DNA of 64,000 nt from Cordilura impudica (Eukaryota; Arthropoda; Insecta; Diptera; Scathophagidae), in NCBI GenBank assembly GCA_963682025.1, contig OY821518.1, forward strand, positions 142,204,529-142,268,528. The letters run 5' to 3'. Both the position numbers and the translations under genes were made by a program. A model generated the notes under the pieces. The model made no database searches and was not told the origin of the DNA. It saw only the letters and a list, made by a program, of their open reading frames with translations. Shown one piece after another: positions 46,103-57,198 of this stretch; the first letter of the stretch is position 1; each line of letters opens with the position of its first letter.

Positions 46103-46600
46103 TTATATCAAAGAAAAGAAAAAAAACGTTTAGAGTATGTCAAAACGTACCTTAACCATGGCCCGAGTACTGGAATCGTGTCATCTATCTCTCTCATTAC
46201 CCAAGGTACTTATTGGCTCACGATATGGTTTAACCAGATGCGCCTAAATAATGGTATCATTTCTAGAACATTGGAGTTTGCTATAAAAATTAATTCAGAT
46301 TTTGAACGGAACAGTGGTTGGTTGTGGAGGTGGCAGAGGAAAGAAAACATAAAATTCACAAAGATACATGGAAAAGGTAATGAAAATGATCGTGAATGTG
46401 CCCGAAATTTTCTGGAAATTAACAATTTTTCCTCAATTCTCCAAAATTATACTCCTGAAAATATATTTAATGCTGATGAGAGTGGCCTTTTTTATAAAGT
46501 TGTGCTAAGTGGAACATTAGCTCGAAAAGGGGAGTTATTATGTTTGTGTAACTCAATGGGAATATACCAAAAAGTGCTTGCAATTTACTTCTTTATGTGA
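46103..46600 (+). pseudogene. pogo/Tigger-type transposase fragment
   Basis: From about 46200 the plus strand reads FNQMRLNNGIISR, then SGWLWRWQRKENIKFTKIHG (the CENP-B-type helix-turn-helix), CARNFLEINNF and TPENIFNADESGLFYKV, which holds the first catalytic Asp of the DDE domain (canonical NADETGLFWK). The frame ends at 46600 before the rest of the catalytic domain. A Harbinger-like MITE abuts its upstream side. It is a truncated copy. Confidence 0.8.
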
Positions 46601-48182
46601 TAAATATGAATATTTTTATATAATAAGATGTTTAAGTTATTTTAATAACCCTGTTTTACATATGTTCAGATAATTGCCTTTTTAATGTATATAAAAGTAT
46701 TCGTCTAATTTCCTCTTATGAGTGAATTAAACGTGTTCGTTTAAATTCTTTCCCCGCATAATTACTCAAAAATGTTGTAAATATTGACGAGGTAATTAAC
46801 CGAGGATTACTGTAATAGTAAAATTAATTTTTTACACTAATATACGCTGAAACACATATTTTAAAATACGGACGATACTTTTTTCTGATTAATTTTATGT
46901 GCCTTTATTGCAATTTTTACCCATTATAAATGCAATTTTATGGTTTTTTATGTTAATTAGACTTAGTAAATATAACAATGAAATAAAAAAAGTAATTTTA
47001 GCGTTTTTTTTTTTGCTTTATTGCATATTTAATGAAAAATAATGGAATCGACGAATACTTTATCTCTTCACTGTATATCTGTATGTATAATTTTTTTTAA
47101 ATAATGTTTTTATGACAATTTGATAATAAGAATTAAAAACATTATCTCAAGCTACAATCTTTCCATTGCATTACAATGATAAATTCGTTAATACTGTTTT
47201 TTACGATTCAAAAATAAAAACGAAAATATTTGTATTTTATTTTTTGTTTTTGTTATTATAATTATGTCAACGTTATTTTTTTACATAAATAATGTGGGAT
47301 TTTATTATTCTTTTTAAGTAATTGTTAATGGCCTAAATTTATTATTTAAAGAGGCTAAATTTTAATAAGTTTTAAACACTGAATCACAATGATTTGATTA
47401 ACCTTACTTAAGTTGAAAACTATACAAAATATGCGTGGGAAATTTTCACAAACATAAATTCAATATAGAAATTATAATTTATATCAGGTACATGTACAGG
47501 TAAGGGTATGATTATAAGTATTAAATTAAAATTTTTAAGTATTAAACTGTAATTGGCAATCATGTTTTTAGCCGGATAATGGAAAATGGTTAGCTTTTCT
47601 GGGAAACATGTGCTAACTACAAATTTATTTCTTATTTCCCTATAGGAAAATATATAAAAAATCACATGGTTAAAAATATAAAGTTACAGAAAACGAAATA
47701 AACCATATTGCGATTAGTAAACTGTGGAGGAATTTATTGCTAAATGAAGTCGGGAAGCTATTGGCACCGACGCTGACTCATTATAACATCAAACACGATG
47801 TTGAAGAGTAGGAGGATAAAACAAGTTCTGAGTTGAATATCTCCGACTACAAGTATTAATAGAATTACTATGGGCTCACAACTAAAGCTTTGAGTACAGA
47901 ACTGATAATAAATAGCACGAAAACGAAGTCACGAAGTCAATTTTGACGGCTGTTCTGAGTATATCTATAACAGACTAAGGCAAAATAAGCATTTTGAATC
48001 CTTAATAAGTTTTTAAGATCAGCTACCATCGCACTACCAAGATTACAATTTTCCACAGCAACGTAATGAGTTCTGCTTTATGGCTCGGAAAACTGGAAAC
48101 TCACCATTGGCCACAAGCAATAACAAACTCGGAACTATGGTTTAGAATGTAACACCTTCTAATTGAGCATGAGATTAGGTTA
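46601..48182. other. AT-rich non-coding stretch
   Basis: No protein motif or repeat boundary recognised. Confidence 0.5.
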
Positions 48183-48225
48183 GGTTAGGTCGGTTTAGAC
48201 CGACTATAATTTTCTTCCTTGGTTT
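48183..48225 (-). repeat. Family R terminal fragment
   Basis: gtcggtttagaccgacta followed by taattttcttcc is the end of family R alone, preceded by a taggttaggttaggt run. Confidence 0.6.
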
Positions 48226-48758
48226 GTTATAACTTTTTGATTTACTACTATGAACTTATTGTACTATAATTTTGACCACTGCATGGTGATTTCCAAATCG
48301 ATTTATAATGGAAATAAGAATACGTTATATAATAACTTCTTGTCTAATAATAAATATTATTAACAAAATTAAATCAAACTTACCCTTTTTATTTAAAAAC
48401 GGCCAAATCTGCAACTGATTGTTGTCTAAAGGTGCTGTTTCGCTTGTGTTTTTCTTATATTTTTAGCAGATGCAATTTTTACACATCGTGTGCAAACATT
48501 GTTTATGTACAATACATGTCACATGTAAATTTTTCAATTAGAACAGGCTCTATTTTGACATTTAATTTATATATTTATTAAAAAGCTTAATATTGAAGGA
48601 AAAATAAATTGCTTAATATTAATTAATTAATTAATTTTGTAAATTTCGCAAATTAAAAAAATCAGCTGCTGTTTACCTTTGCAGGTTATGTCATACGAAA
48701 ATACATATGCAAGTATATACATATACAAAACGACAATTTTGACAAACATTCTGAATTA

Positions 48759-49140
48759 CAGTATTGGCCAGAACAAAAGCAACCAAAATCACTATTGACC
48801 TTTATTGTATTTTTAAGCATGTAATTGTTGTTTTTCTAAAATCTTCTTTATAATTTCTTACTCTTTATACCATTACAAATAAAAAGACAAAACTAAAAAT
48901 GTAAACTAAAAGAACCGTTATTTTTTTTTTTTGCAAAAAAACTCAAAATGGCACTATTTCAGTTGGACAAAACAAAAGCAACATTTAATATTATTCAATA
49001 TTTAGTGAAGAATCCGTTGTTTTTTATAACTTCGCAGCATCTACGTGGCATGGATTCAATATAATATTGACTGGAATGATTTTCCACTCAGTTTCCAGCG
49101 CTGCTTTTAAAGGTTGTTTAGAAGTGAAAGCCGGACCAGC
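48759..49140. mobile_element. Tc1-like terminal repeat of the IR/DR type (remnant)
   Basis: Two direct repeats, TTGGCCAGAACAAAAGCAAC (from 48764) and TTGGACAAAACAAAAGCAAC (from 48963), lie about 200 bp apart. That spacing is characteristic of the outer and inner direct repeats in long termini of IR/DR Tc1 elements (Minos, Bari and Paris type). No opposite terminus or transposase motif was found nearby. Confidence 0.45.
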
Positions 49141-49483
49141 TACTCACAGCCTTAAAATTCATGGAGTAAGTTCATAGTTATAAATTATTAACCGCACTTC
49201 TATTCGTAAGCAAAGAGATGTCTTTAGAAAAGCAAATAGTATTCCAATATATAAAATTTATAACCATGCTCAACCACATACAATACACTGGAATGCAAGA
49301 AATGTGAGAAATTCCAAGTCATGGTGAAAGTAAAACGTCCTAAGAGTTTGCCGTTCTCAGGCCAAATTTGCTTAGTTTTTCAGCTATAACTCAAGAACCA
49401 TTGGTGATTTCTCATTTCATTCTTCACCAAAATTGTAGCTAAATAATTTTTATATATATCATGTAAAAATAGAATAAAAAACA

Positions 49484-50178
49484 ATAAGAAAATTATAGTC
49501 GAAAATACCATGCGTTTAGAGACCATATCTCTCAGGCCCAACTAACTGGACATAGAAAATAAGCAAAACCAAATTTGAGTGGGATTTTTATTAATTTTTT
49601 GGTAAAGTCTCTTGTATTTTGCAAAAATATATACAAACAAAATTTGAGAAGAATCAGTGCAATATTATTGTTTTTTGATAGATTTAAGTGGAGATCGGGA
49701 AGCAGCTCTATATGGGGCCTATGACTAAGAGCTACCAATAGGGATCATTTTTGGACTACTGATTAACGAATGTAATATATACATACAAACCGAATTTGAC
49801 TAAGATTTGTATGATAATTTGGATCTTATGGCAATATATGTTGATTTCATAGGGGTCATTTGTATGGGGGCTATGTCTGAACATGGACCGATTCTCACCA
49901 ATTTCAATAGCGTTCATCCCATGGCCGAGAGAAGCTTACATACCAAATTTCATCAAAATATATTCATATTTGCGACCTGCAGTTTGATTACAAGCTTTAC
50001 ATGGACAGACGGACGGACGGACGGACGGACGGATGGACGGACATAGTTAAATCGAATCAGATAGTGATTCTAAATCGATCGGTATAATTAAAGATGGGTG
50101 TAGGTCAAAAATTTTTGGTTGTTACAAACAGCAGTACAAAGTCATTATACCCAAACCACATAGTGGTATAGGGTATAA
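49484..50178 (+). repeat. Family R repeat, copy R4
   Basis: Same order as R1, with a deletion of the tcggtctagaccga palindrome region and of about 90 bp near 49600. It contains ggacggacggacggacggac at about 50010 and ends cacatagtggtatagggtat. Confidence 0.85.
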
Positions 50179-50874
50179 ATACTGATCTATGTATGTTTGA
50201 TTTTATATTATTGAAAGAAATATCCTTGCCTATTAATATTATATTTTAACAAGAAAGTGATGCGTCGCACAGTGGTCAATTTCGCGAGATAGCGGTCAAA
50301 ACTCTATAACTTTTGACCGGATTGGTATTTTTTTACGCAATTTGTTTTGTTCAATAGGAGGGACTTTAAGCTTCAATTTGCGTGTTCAAACGTAAAAATC
50401 GACTGATAGGAACGTAAGTAATTTGGAGTTAAAAATGCATTTTAATTTTTTGTTGAGTTTTCATGTAAAAGTTGAATATTTTGACATTTTAAATAGGTAT
50501 TTTTTTTATAATTTCTTATTTTCTTCAATCGTATTTTACAACCAATACTTATTTATTATTCCTAAACTTAATTTTGGTCAGAAAATGCCAACATTTGGCC
50601 CCCGACATTTATTTAGTCTCAATATTCACAGGGGCCAAAGGTTGGTTTTTTTTGGAAGAAAGCTAATTCTTGTGAGGATTAAACTGAAAAATAACACTGA
50701 AATTCCCAACAATATCGATACCATTTGGATATATTATATACAGAACACAACATCGATAAAATTTTAAGTAAACTTTTACTATTGATTTAAAGTGCACATA
50801 TATTTTATTTAAATGTATTAATAAAAATTTATACTAAAATTAGAAACAAATTATAATCTTTAAACCAGTATCAA

Positions 50875-52908
50875 TTAAACAATATTAGTAAAAATTTCTT
50901 CCAAATAGCTTTGATTTTCATTTTGCAGTAGTTGTTTAGCTTCTTCATCTAACTCTAATGAGGTTGATTTCCATTTTTGTCGAATACTGGACATATATGG
51001 GTCTGATGTGCACAGCAAAATATTAATAAGATCTTCATTAGTACAATATCTGGGAATTTTTCTTGTATTGTGCTCGCGAAAGAATCTGTAGTCTTTGTTC
51101 CTTTTTTCTTGGGCTTCTTCTGAGAGATCTCCAATTGGAAGCATATTGTGCTGAATTATTTGTTCCCCATGGAACAAAATTTTGTGAACTGTGGTAGGCA
51201 TATGTCTCCAAGAATATTTTTGGTTATAAAGGGTTGCTGTCTCATTAGCATACTGACCAAATTTTTTTGCATCTATCTTTTTGCTACATGCTATAACTTG
51301 TAATATGATTTGGAATCGTCGTATTAAATCATAATCTACTCCAGTTATAGAAGCTGCAGTTTCTGGATCGGAAAAAAATCTTCTTGCTGTGTTTCCATCA
51401 TTAGAATTTCCTTCTCCTTGCTTTGGCTGGTCAATTACAAGGCCTATCTCACGGTATTTTTCTTGAATATCTTTTTTTTTTTGCTTTCTTTTTTCCAAAT
51501 TTTCTTTGTTGTTTCTCACTGTTTCGCCTAACGGGCCAAATTCCAAATCGTATCCCAATTTAAGAATATGCTCCATAAAACGAATTCTAGCATGAAGAGG
51601 TGACATTCCAAATTCATATGCTTCATTAAAACTATCGTCTTGTGTTGGTGGTTGGCTCAATTGACTTGATGTTTTTTGGCATATGGTGCAGCTTGACGAT
51701 GACTTTGTTTTGGTTAAAGCTTGTGCAACTTTTCCATCAATCATTGTGAGACACATTTTAAAATTTACTTCAATGTCTTGGTCATCAAATTTAAATGTTA
51801 CTGGTTGAAGTTCTTTAATTTGATCATTTATTTTTCGAACTTCTTCATCTATGATATCTTGAGTCTCCTTTTTGTAAGCAAACTTTATTGGTCTACAAAA
51901 TTTTGTTGACGAGGGAATTTCATTCTTCCATACATCTATCTCTGCAGCTCTACTAGTTGACGGCTCTGAACCAATATAAGTTTTTGTTAAACGTAATGGA
52001 ACGAAAGAAATCATGAATAAATTGGCATCTGATGAATTTTCCGCATTACATTGTTTGTATTGTTTCTGGCCAGAAGACCCATCACATCCCCATTTAGAAA
52101 TTAAAGTCATGCTGCAATTTTTAAACTTCTTTAAATAGTCAGCATCAAATGTCTTTAATAATCGTTCTGCAGTGTGTTCAAGAAGATCCTGCAATTTTAT
52201 TTCTGCTGAACTTGAAGTTACACTAATAGCAGTTGGTGAAGGTAAGCAATCTTTTTTGGCAGAAACTATATCTCGATATGATGGAAAAATTCCACAATTT
52301 TTTTCATTGGTTCGCTTCCGCAATTCTGTATATTGGTTTTTAGTTATTTTCAAATCCAAAAATAGTGCAAATGCTTCTTCTGGAGTAAATTTATTTTCTT
52401 CAGTTGGTGTCGGCATACTTTCTAAAATCCTTTTTGTGCGTCTGGGGCTTGCTTCCACTATTTTTTCAATGATAGCAATTTTACCCTTTTTAGTTCTCGA
52501 TGGTTGAATTTGATACAGAAATGAATCCTTTATGATGCTACAAGAAACTTCTTCATTGATATGTTTAAGCTTGCGTCTTCGTGATCTTTCACTACAATTA
52601 TCAATTGGCTTTGCTGGTCGACCACCTTTTCCAGTTTCCGTGGTAGTTACTGATGGCTTTTTAAAAATAAGTTTATTTCTTAGCCATTCTTGGTTGCGTG
52701 AGTAAAACAATTTCTTGTTTCTGGAACATTGATTGTACCGTTTTCTTAAAGTATTTAAAAAGTTTTTTATTTTTAAGTTATGAATTTTAATTTCTTGTTT
52801 GTCGCATATTTTGAAGAATGGATTATTCATTATATGTAAAATAATGTCGTTTTCATCTTTCCGTTCAAAATATATATCAGATAGAACACTATAACTGAAT
52901 TTAGCCAT
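50875..52908 (-). CDS. Transib transposase (RAG1-core relative), intact
   Basis: This is a 677-residue DDE recombinase predicted to cut and join Transib DNA in the nucleus. The start at 52908 (MAKFSYSVLSDIYFE) is shared with the Transib 1 copy. Features by residue: a basic N-terminal region (50-120); KWGCDGSSGQKQYKQ with acidic D276; WKNEIPSSTKFCRPIKF (327-343); CLTMIDGKVAQAL with D391; a CTIC pair (C407, C410); SPLHARIRFMEH (436-447); DQPKQGEGNSNDGNTARRFF (493-512); VHKILFH (H575, H580); and LSEEAQEKRNKDYRFFREHN with E598. By eye, D276, D391 and E598 match the RAG1 catalytic triad (D600, D708, E962 in mouse), and C407/C410/H575/H580 match the RAG1 zinc site, with the same C-x2-C and H-x4-H spacing. 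There is no intron, frameshift or internal stop. Transib identity is firm; activity is inference. Confidence 0.95.
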   Translation of the reverse strand: MAKFSYSVLSDIYFERKDENDIILHIMNNPFFKICDKQEIKIHNLKIKNFLNTLRKRYNQCSRNKKLFYSRNQEWLRNKLIFKKPSVTTTETGKGGRPAKPIDNCSERSRRRKLKHINEEVSCSIIKDSFLYQIQPSRTKKGKIAIIEKIVEASPRRTKRILESMPTPTEENKFTPEEAFALFLDLKITKNQYTELRKRTNEKNCGIFPSYRDIVSAKKDCLPSPTAISVTSSSAEIKLQDLLEHTAERLLKTFDADYLKKFKNCSMTLISKWGCDGSSGQKQYKQCNAENSSDANLFMISFVPLRLTKTYIGSEPSTSRAAEIDVWKNEIPSSTKFCRPIKFAYKKETQDIIDEEVRKINDQIKELQPVTFKFDDQDIEVNFKMCLTMIDGKVAQALTKTKSSSSCTICQKTSSQLSQPPTQDDSFNEAYEFGMSPLHARIRFMEHILKLGYDLEFGPLGETVRNNKENLEKRKQKKKDIQEKYREIGLVIDQPKQGEGNSNDGNTARRFFSDPETAASITGVDYDLIRRFQIILQVIACSKKIDAKKFGQYANETATLYNQKYSWRHMPTTVHKILFHGEQIIQHNMLPIGDLSEEAQEKRNKDYRFFREHNTRKIPRYCTNEDLINILLCTSDPYMSSIRQKWKSTSLELDEEAKQLLQNENQSYLEEIFTNIV

Positions 52909-53010
52909 TGTTTAAACAATAATGAAGAAAAAAATGAATGCATGGATTAATATACTATTGCTCGAAGTTTAAACATGATCTTTTTTACCTCTTTGAAACA
53001 TAATATAACA

Positions 53011-53657
53011 GGTAGTTGGTTTTACCAGTTATTTCCATTGGTTTTAAATTTATTTGCAATTTTTATGTATTTAAGTTGTGTAATATTAGATGGCAATAAA
53101 ATCTTTTTTACCTTTTCCAAATGAATTGCTAGATACCACATAATTTGAGAGTTAACAGGTACTGGCAATAATATAAAAGGTACTTGGTTTTACCAGTTAT
53201 TTCCATTGGTTTTAAATTTATTTGCAATTTTCACGTATTTAAGTTGTGTAATATTAGATGGCAATAAAATCTTTTTTACCTTTTCCAAATGAATTGCTAG
53301 ATACCACATAATTTGAAAGTTAACAGGTACTGGCAATAATATAAAAGGTACTTGGTTTTACTAGTTATTTCCATTGGTTTTAAATTTATTTGCAATTTTC
53401 ACGTATTTAAGTTGTGTAATATTAGATGGCAATAAAATCTTTTCTACCTTTTCCAAATGAATTGCTAGATACCACATAATTTGAGAGTTAACAGGTACTG
53501 GCAATAATATAAAAGGTACTTGGTTTTACCAGTTATTTCCATTGGTTTTAAATTTATTTGCAATTTTCACGTATTTAAGTTGTGTAATATTAGATGGCAA
53601 TAAAATCTTTTTTACCTTTTCCAAATGAATTGCCAGATACCACATAATTTGAGAGTT
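53011..53657. repeat. 168-bp tandem array, about 3.8 copies, inside Transib 2
   Basis: ggtacttggttttaccagtt recurs at 53011 (one change), 53179, 53347 and 53515, exactly 168 bp apart. The units are nearly identical, so the array is young. It lies upstream of the transposase start, between the gene and the right terminus. Confidence 0.93.
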
Positions 53658-53870
53658 CTATTGTCATTTTTGTCAAAATTTTGATACACCCTTCTATGTG
53701 GACTAGGTCCAAATATGGGCCAACTTCTAATTTCAACAGAATTATTTTTTGGGTCAATAAGAACTCTTGTACAAAATTTCATCAAAATATATGCATAATA
53801 GCCACTTTCACATACAAATAACTTCTCAAAAAATATGACGTGCATTTGTACCGAATATCTTACCTTGCGT
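53658..53870. repeat. Family-R-like segment within Transib 2
   Basis: tatgtggactaggtccaaat and caaaatttcatcaaaatata resemble blocks of family R (tggggactaggcccaaaaat; accaaatttcatcaaaatat) in the same orientation. Family R ends and the GTCY array are missing. Confidence 0.4.
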
Positions 53871-54402
53871 CAGAAAAATTGCTGTAGCTCAAAAAGTGCA
53901 GTCCCGATGCATTAACATGTATATATAGGAATGTAGGGGAGAGTTAGGACTACAAAATAGTAAATTTGTGTTTTGACTCAGCTTGACTCGCAGGAGTTGT
54001 GCTCTATGAAGTAGGAAATTTCCGAGAAATTTGACCTTTTTTTAAAAAAAAAATTTAAATTGTTCTGAAAACAGTAGAGCTTCAATTTTTTTTATTAGTA
54101 ATAGGAAATAAGTTAGGTTACAACACAAAATTTATTTCGTCCAAAGATCTTGAAAAACAAAAAAGTTATGATCATTTAAACTTTAAAAATTAACTAAAAA
54201 TATCATAAATTTACTAAATTCTGAAAAAGCCCATTTTGGACCACCCTGTTCTCAGTGAAATAGTTGAAATAGAGTTCTAATTTTTTGGCTCCCGATGTTT
54301 ACTACTGTCTACTTTCATACGAGTCTAATAACTTTAAAATCGGAGAACAAAAACCAAAAGGAGTTTTGGCCGCTATCTCAAAATATTAACCACAGTGCGT
54401 CG

Positions 54403-55168
54403 GTCTTACAGACAACGAAAATGGTGAGGAAGGTTAAGCATTGCTTGCCACCGTCTTACTAGTTCTAGTAAGTTCGTCCATTAGATACAAAGGTATTAGT
54501 CTCCTTCGATAAGTTAATAGTGTAACGATTTTTAATAAAACGATTTCGGTAACTGTTATAATCCGGATGCGATTACGTTAACTCTGAATGAAAACACAAC
54601 ACTGCATTTTATAGATTACTCGCCAAACAAAAGAACAAAATTAGCGCCGGAAATATTGAAATAAAATAAAATTTTACATCAATATTTAATGAAATAATGA
54701 AATTTTAAATATTTTCGTATTTTTATTTTTACATTTTGGTCCCACGCAAACAATTCAAGTTCGACAAATTCAATCACATATGTTGTTTTAGGTCTGCATT
54801 GAATATACAGAATTTCACAAAATTTGAACTTTCACATCAGAGGTGCACGGTTTAGAGTTATCGGTTTTAGCCAAAATTTTCAGCATGTGAGTTAAAGATC
54901 AAGTTTTATATCGGTGTTATTAAAAAACAACTGATGTTGATTTTTCATTGCAACCCATTTAGAGATCTAATTGATTAGACCCAGATACACAAATCTCGCA
55001 ATGTTATTCAGTTTTTTGATTTTTTCATCCAGGAATAAAAGCAAAATTGTGTAACATTTACTGTATATCTCCATCAATAGTTAATAGATCTGAAAACACT
55101 GTGGATCAAAATTATGGTCATGGTCCTGGGGGTGGATGATTCGTATACCGAATGATTGTATTAGGTTA
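54403..55168. other. Non-coding stretch
   Basis: No motif or repeat boundary recognised between the Transib and Helitron-like elements. Confidence 0.45.
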
Positions 55169-55433
55169 TCTATAATATTAATAGGCTAGGCGATTATTTG
55201 TGACCGATGTTTCGTTCTACCGTTTTATCCCGAATTTTAAGCCGTTTTGCAGATTTACAGATTTTTTAATTTTTTTTCTTTATTTTGAGTAAATTACATA
55301 AAATTATACATATATTATGTGTGTTAATGTTAATTTGTTAATGAGTTTGTTTGGTTGGTTTGTGAATTGGCTTAGTTGAAAAATAAAGCTACCTAGAAAT
55401 TGCACTCGAATTTCGAGCGTTGGAATCTGCTAG
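55169..55433 (+). mobile_element. Non-autonomous Helitron-like element H1
   Basis: It starts TCTATAATATTAATAGGC and ends with the hairpin CTCGAATTTCGAG (55405-55417), 12 bases, then CTAG (55430-55433). The base before is A and the base after is T, so the insertion lies between A and T with no duplication, as Helitrons do. It shares both ends with H2 at 62628-63010. No coding capacity. Confidence 0.75.
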
Positions 55434-55509
55434 TTATATTAAAACGCTAAAAGCGTTTGGACACCGTCAGACTTTACGGTCGTTTAAAATTTTAGTTTCT
55501 TCGCCAACA

Positions 55510-56120
55510 CTGTATTGAATAAGACCCAAAAAGTAGTGTATTAGTTCTTTTGAACTAAATTCTGAGTTCGGATGTTTCCAACAGAATTTAAAGGGGAATT
55601 TTTTCATAGGACTTTTAAACCACGTATAAGCAATTTCATGGTTCATTTAAGTCCCTTCGTTAATAAATATCAAAAAAATATTCTAAAACGTACGTTTAAT
55701 GGGTTAAAATGTTCTGTAAACATTTTCTGCAGCAAAGGTTACTAGGAGGTGCCGAAGGCGAGAATGTCATCCGGTCATTTTAAATCACTGAAAAGATAAA
55801 TTTTTATTTATTACGTGTAGACTAGTTCCTTAACAATGTTAGTTAAGTTTTTCAAAATTTTTGTTTTTATACCTAATTTAATATATTCAACAACATATTT
55901 CCCCAAGTATGACTCCTGGCGAATTTTTTCCTTTATATCTGTAATTGTTTTGGTATTTATTGAAAACGGACTTAAATGACGCATGAATATTGCAGACATA
56001 GGGTTAAAATGTTCCATGAAAAATGCCTGTTAAAATTCTGTTGGGGTCATGCGAACTCAGAATTTAGATCGGAAGAACTTTTACTATTGTTTTTACGTCT
56101 TATTCCAAACAGTGTTGGCA
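55510..56120. repeat. Inverted-repeat element, arms of about 200 bp
   Basis: gccaacactgtattgaataa onward (55514) is matched inversely by sequence ending cagtgttggc at 56120. Inner blocks such as aaattctgagttcg and catttaagtcc are also paired. The arms are diverged and the middle encodes nothing recognisable. Confidence 0.65.
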
Positions 56121-56889
56121 AAAAATAAAAACTTAAAACCGGAATAAAATGTTATTGTACCCACATAGAACGAACTGCTTCGGGTGTTTTACTATACTAA
56201 CCTAGTACATCCATCTGGGATATGAATTATTTAGAGTGCAATATTTAAATAGGTAAAATCTCTCTTTTTAAAGAAATAATATTTTGAAGAATAAATTTCA
56301 CTTTTTGGAAAAATTTTATATATTTTAAAACATTTGAATAGAAAATTGAACGAAAAATGCATTTTAAAAGTGCAAACTGTAGAAAATTTTAAATTTCTTT
56401 CAAAAAATATTTAATATACATCAAATGTGCTTTAAGGCATCAGATCTCGTATTAGCAGATATATGGTTTAAAAATATCAAAAACTGAATAAAATCGGGAC
56501 GTTTCTGAATTTTTATGGATTTGATTAGACAATGTCTACATTTTATTACAGATGCGATATGTTATAGAAAATAACTTATCTCGGAATTTAAATACTAATT
56601 CAGTTTGTAACGCAGTTAAGTAACTCTCTGTCCGACTGACTACACAGTGTCATAGTCGTATGTCCCTTATTTTTTTAATAATATTGTTCTTAATAAAATG
56701 CGATTACAAATTTGAATAAAGAACAATAACTAACTAACTACTCTGTAAGATGTAAATCAGTTACCTGAAAAAAAAAATAAAAAAACAAAACTAATTAGCG
56801 CCTAAAGTGTCCGTTGAAAAATTTAAAACAGTTGAATTATTCTGTCGATTGATTCATGATCTGTAATTTTTTTCGCAATATTAATCTTT
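56121..56889. other. AT-rich non-coding stretch
   Basis: Nothing recognised. Confidence 0.45.
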
Positions 56890-57040
56890 GTCGATATTTT
56901 TTCGTTGTTTATTATTATTGTCTTTGAGTTCACTGTTATTCGTGTGAATTCTTTCATTATTTTGCTTAAGGCCATTATCATTAATTATATATAATTTTAT
57001 TATTTTTTATAAAAATAAAAAAATCTTATTTTCGATCTTT
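56890..57040 (-). pseudogene. LINE endonuclease fragment, downstream part
   Basis: The minus strand reads YIINDNGLKQNNERIHTNNS (about 56995-56930), the continuation of the endonuclease fragment at 58333-58640. The 1.3 kb inverted-repeat element separates the two. Confidence 0.5.
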
Positions 57041-57198
57041 ATCAATTTAATGATTGAGCTTGAAATTGTTCAGGCTCAAGATCAAATGTTTTTGCTTTAA
57101 ATAAAGCAAAAGCATTAGCACATTTGTTTCAAAAATTTAGCAAAAACAAATTGTTTTTCTTGTTTTTTCAAGACAAAAACAAACATGTGTATTGTAAA

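Larger units (their letters stand above)
50268..54397 (-). mobile_element. Transib element 2 (coding-intact)
   Basis: The left end is CACAGTGGTCAATTTCGCGA and the right end, read inward, is CACTGTGGTTAATATTTTGA; both continue GATAGCGGYCAAAACTC. The flanks are an exact 5-bp duplication, CGTCG (50263-50267 and 54398-54402). 4130 bp in all, with one minus-strand 677-codon ORF, a four-copy 168-bp tandem array upstream of the ORF, and a family-R-like segment near 53660-53870. It is the only element in the window with an undamaged full-length transposase. Confidence 0.95.
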
